Source: an uncultured Treponema sp.
GTDB lineage: Bacteria; Spirochaetota; Spirochaetia; Treponematales; Treponemataceae
Direction: 5' to 3'
Assembly: GCA_937885235.1 (NCBI GenBank)
Contig: CAKZZK010000079.1
Coordinates: forward strand, 1 to 7,619
Length of the DNA stretch: 7,619 nucleotides
Under the pieces are notes generated by a model that did no database searches, was not told the DNA's origin, and was given only the letters and a program-made list of their open reading frames with translations. Positions 5,355 to 7,619 of the stretch are shown piece by piece. Both the position numbers and the translations under genes were made by a program. Position 1 is the first letter of the stretch. Each line of letters begins with the position of its first letter.

Positions 5355-6413
5355 ATGAAGGGAAAGTTCTCTTTTATCCTTGTCATTATCGCATGGCTCT
5401 TTGCTTTGGGGGCAATCGCCTGCGTGGTGGCGGTGGCTTTTTGCTTCCACAGCATCAGTCCGGTGACGGACAGCGAGAATGAGCGGGAGTACGAGCTGCA
5501 TGTGCCCGCGGGCATGAGCATACGCGAGGTATCTCAGGAGCTTGCGGAAGAGGGGCTCATCCATTCGGAATACGCATTTTACTACGCCGCCCGTTTCAAT
5601 GTCTTTGACCGCAGCAAATCCTTCAATCTAAAAAGCGGCGTCTATACGGTAAAGAGCAGTATGCCTCTCGAAGAGATTTACAATCTTTTGCAGACGGGGG
5701 CGGCAGAAAACATCAAGATAAGCCTGCCGGAGGGGCTCACCATGTCCAAGACCGCGCGGGAACTGGCTGAGGCGGGGATATGCACTGCGGAGGAATTCAT
5801 CGCGGCATGCCATTCAAAGGAGCTGCTTAGCCTCTACGATGTCCCTGCAGAGAGCCTTGAAGGCTATCTTTTTCCTGACACCTATTTTTTTACCGAGGGG
5901 ATGGCGGTTGAAGCCGTCATAAAGATGCTTCTGGACAATTTTACGGCAAAGGTGGCTGAAATCCCCGCCTTAAAAGGAAAGACCGCGAGCCAGCTGAACG
6001 AGGTGCTCATCCTTGCTTCCGTTGTGGAACGCGAATACCGAGCGGAAGACGAGGCGCCGCTGATTGCGAGCGTCTTTGCCAACAGGATTGCCCACAATAT
6101 TGGCTTGCAGTCCTGCGCCACCATTGAATACATCCTGACGGAAATTCAGGGGAAGCCACATCCGAACAGGATTACCTACAGCGATTTGGAAATAGACAAT
6201 CCTTACAATACCTACAAGTGGGCAGGGCTTCCTCCGGGACCTATCTGCAATCCGGGGCTGGTGGCTCTGAAAGCTGCCGCTGAACCCGCTGAAACGGATT
6301 ATTATTTCTTTGTGCTGACAAATCCTGAGGACGGGAGGCACACGTTCAGCACTAACTTTGAACAGCACAGGAAGGCTGAAAACCTGTATACCAAAACAGT
6401 GCCAAAGAAATAA
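5355..6413 (+). CDS. mltG: endolytic peptidoglycan transglycosylase MltG
   Basis: MltG (YceG family) is an inner-membrane lytic transglycosylase that cuts nascent glycan strands and thereby sets their length. This 352-residue protein has a short cytoplasmic start, one membrane helix (about residues 7-32), a LysM-like region (about 46-110, VPAGMSIREVSQELAEEGLI), and then the catalytic domain. Marks in the catalytic domain are LEGYLFPDTY (168-177), ASVVEREY with the catalytic Glu225, LQSCATIEYIL, and YKWAGLPPGPICNPG near the C-terminus. The length is normal for the family. The usual LQSDPT is LQSCAT here. The ATG follows the MBL stop with no spacing and only a weak purine-rich sequence (AAGTGGA) upstream, so translation is probably coupled. 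The dnaG ATG likewise abuts this stop. Confidence 0.95.
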   Translation: MKGKFSFILVIIAWLFALGAIACVVAVAFCFHSISPVTDSENEREYELHVPAGMSIREVSQELAEEGLIHSEYAFYYAARFNVFDRSKSFNLKSGVYTVKSSMPLEEIYNLLQTGAAENIKISLPEGLTMSKTARELAEAGICTAEEFIAACHSKELLSLYDVPAESLEGYLFPDTYFFTEGMAVEAVIKMLLDNFTAKVAEIPALKGKTASQLNEVLILASVVEREYRAEDEAPLIASVFANRIAHNIGLQSCATIEYILTEIQGKPHPNRITYSDLEIDNPYNTYKWAGLPPGPICNPGLVALKAAAEPAETDYYFFVLTNPEDGRHTFSTNFEQHRKAENLYTKTVPKK

Positions 6414-7619
6414 ATGGGCGGCAGGTTCGTTGCCAAGGACTCGCTTGAAGAAACGATGGCGAGGGCGGATATCGTACAGCTCATCGGCGAATACGTGGTG
6501 CTTTCGCCCAAGGGGTCCGGCTGGGTCGGCTGCTGTCCCTTCCATACAGAAAAAACTCCTTCTTTCCATGTTGACCCTGAGCGGAAGCTCTACCACTGCT
6601 TTGGCTGCGGCGCTTCGGGTAATGTGTTCAGCTTTTTGCGCGAGATGGAAAAAATCACCTACGTGGAGGCTGTGGAGCAGATTGCAAAGAAGGTAGGGGT
6701 GCACCTTTCTTACGTCGGTTCCGGCTATGACTTCCAGAAGCAGGATGAGAACGCACTGCTGAAAGCTGAGTACATTGAGCTCTACAACCGAGTATCCACG
6801 TCTTTCCATTACCTTTTGATGGAGACCGGGGCGGGAAAATTCGCCCTTGACTACATCAGCAAGCGGGGCATTTCCAAGGAGATATTGGAGAAATTTAAAA
6901 TCGGTTACAGTCCCAAGGACAGGCACTGGCTCAGGCAGTTCCTCACAAAGAAGAACTACAGCAGGGAATTCCTCGACAATTCAGGGCTCTTCATCAAGAA
7001 GGTTCCAGAGCTTGCTTTCTTTACGGACAGGCTGATGTTTCCCATATTCAACCGCAAGGGGGATGTTGTTGCTTTTGGTGCCCGTTTTTTGCGCGGCAAT
7101 CCTGACAAGTCCCCGAAGTACCTGAATTCCGGCGAGCTCATCCAGTACAAAAAGGGGGAGACGCTCTACGCGTTTAACTTTGCCAAAACGTCCATACGCG
7201 AGCACAAGGCGGTTATCTTCTGCGAGGGCTATATGGACTGCATAGCCTATCACCAGTGCGGCATCAGCTATGCGGTGGCTCCGCTGGGGACTTCCCTTAC
7301 CGAAGAGCAGATAAAGATAATAAAGCCCTTTGTGGAGACGGTGCTGCTGTCCTTTGACAGCGACGGGGCGGGGCAGACTGCCACAAAGCGCGCCATCCTG
7401 ATGTGCCGCAGGCAGGGCATCACCGTCAAGGTCATACGGCTGTCCGGCGGGAAAGATCCTGCGGAAATTATGCAGAAATTCGGTGCTGAATACTTGACAA
7501 ACGAAATAGAGCATGCCATATTAGATAGTGATTATCTGTTAAATAGACTGCTAGAGGTGTATCCAAAAGAATCTCCGGAAGGAAAAAAGAAAGCCTCGCT
7601 TGCCTTTTTTGCCTACATC
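6414..7619 (+). CDS. dnaG: DNA primase DnaG, 3' end beyond the window
   Basis: DnaG makes the RNA primers for chromosome replication. The frame stays open from ATG 6414 to the last base, giving 402 residues of a protein usually near 600. The N-terminal CHC2 zinc-binding domain has Cys41, His44, Cys62 and Cys65 (CPFH and CFGCG). It is followed by the RNA polymerase domain (about 115-260, with KSPKYLNS) and the TOPRIM domain with EGYMD (Glu271), PLGTSLTEEQ and SFDSDGAG (Asp315, Asp317). The C-terminal helicase-binding domain is cut off. The start directly follows the mltG stop; no strong ribosome binding site is seen, so coupling to mltG is likely. ATG at 6456 would remove conserved N-terminal sequence and is less likely. 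In many bacteria rpoD lies next; that is inference here. Bases about 7490-7560 are clearly more AT-rich than the rest of the gene. Confidence 0.97.
   Translation, partial: MGGRFVAKDSLEETMARADIVQLIGEYVVLSPKGSGWVGCCPFHTEKTPSFHVDPERKLYHCFGCGASGNVFSFLREMEKITYVEAVEQIAKKVGVHLSYVGSGYDFQKQDENALLKAEYIELYNRVSTSFHYLLMETGAGKFALDYISKRGISKEILEKFKIGYSPKDRHWLRQFLTKKNYSREFLDNSGLFIKKVPELAFFTDRLMFPIFNRKGDVVAFGARFLRGNPDKSPKYLNSGELIQYKKGETLYAFNFAKTSIREHKAVIFCEGYMDCIAYHQCGISYAVAPLGTSLTEEQIKIIKPFVETVLLSFDSDGAGQTATKRAILMCRRQGITVKVIRLSGGKDPAEIMQKFGAEYLTNEIEHAILDSDYLLNRLLEVYPKESPEGKKKASLAFFAYI

Noticed and set aside
5970..6926. A 318-codon open frame on the minus strand across mltG and dnaG
   Set aside because: It is antisense to two firmly identified genes, has no recognisable motif and is explained by the codon bias of the plus-strand genes.

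Overview
The window reads as ordinary bacterial chromosome of about 50% G+C, densely packed and with no mobile element, CRISPR array or phage gene. The mltG-dnaG arrangement, the form of the glycogen synthase-like enzyme and the general protein style suggest a spirochaete, most likely a host-associated Treponema. This is inference from remembered family resemblance, not from a database search.

Left part (1-1128). A thiamine pyrophosphokinase gene runs rightward from the window edge. Its N-terminal AADSG motif lies upstream of the first usable start codon, so its 5' end looks frameshifted or damaged. A small three-helix membrane protein on the minus strand converges on it with a 32-base overlap. 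Between that protein and the next gene lies a compact divergent promoter region.

Middle (1129-4048). Three plus-strand genes overlap at their ends (TAATG, then ATGA) and almost certainly form one transcription unit: a membrane-anchored SPFH/Band 7-like protein, an AroH-class chorismate mutase with all its key residues, and a GT5 glycogen synthase-like enzyme. The enzyme has Glu where the nucleotide-sugar-binding Lys of the KTGG motif is expected. The three functions have no obvious common pathway.

RNA block (4049-4331). A sigma70-type promoter is followed by tRNA-Thr(UGU), tRNA-Tyr(GUA) and a strong intrinsic terminator. Both tRNAs carry unusual stem mismatches, and tRNA-Tyr has C instead of T at position 55.

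Right part (4422-7619). An MBL-fold metallohydrolase, the endolytic transglycosylase MltG and DNA primase DnaG abut with zero bases between each stop and the next start, consistent with one cotranscribed unit. DnaG runs off the window after 402 codons with its zinc-binding domain and TOPRIM core complete. In many bacteria rpoD follows dnaG, so it may lie just outside. I see no clearly new biological system. The best leads are the SPFH-AroH-GlgA operon with its altered GlgA motif, the odd tRNA-Tyr T-arm and the broken thiamine pyrophosphokinase start.
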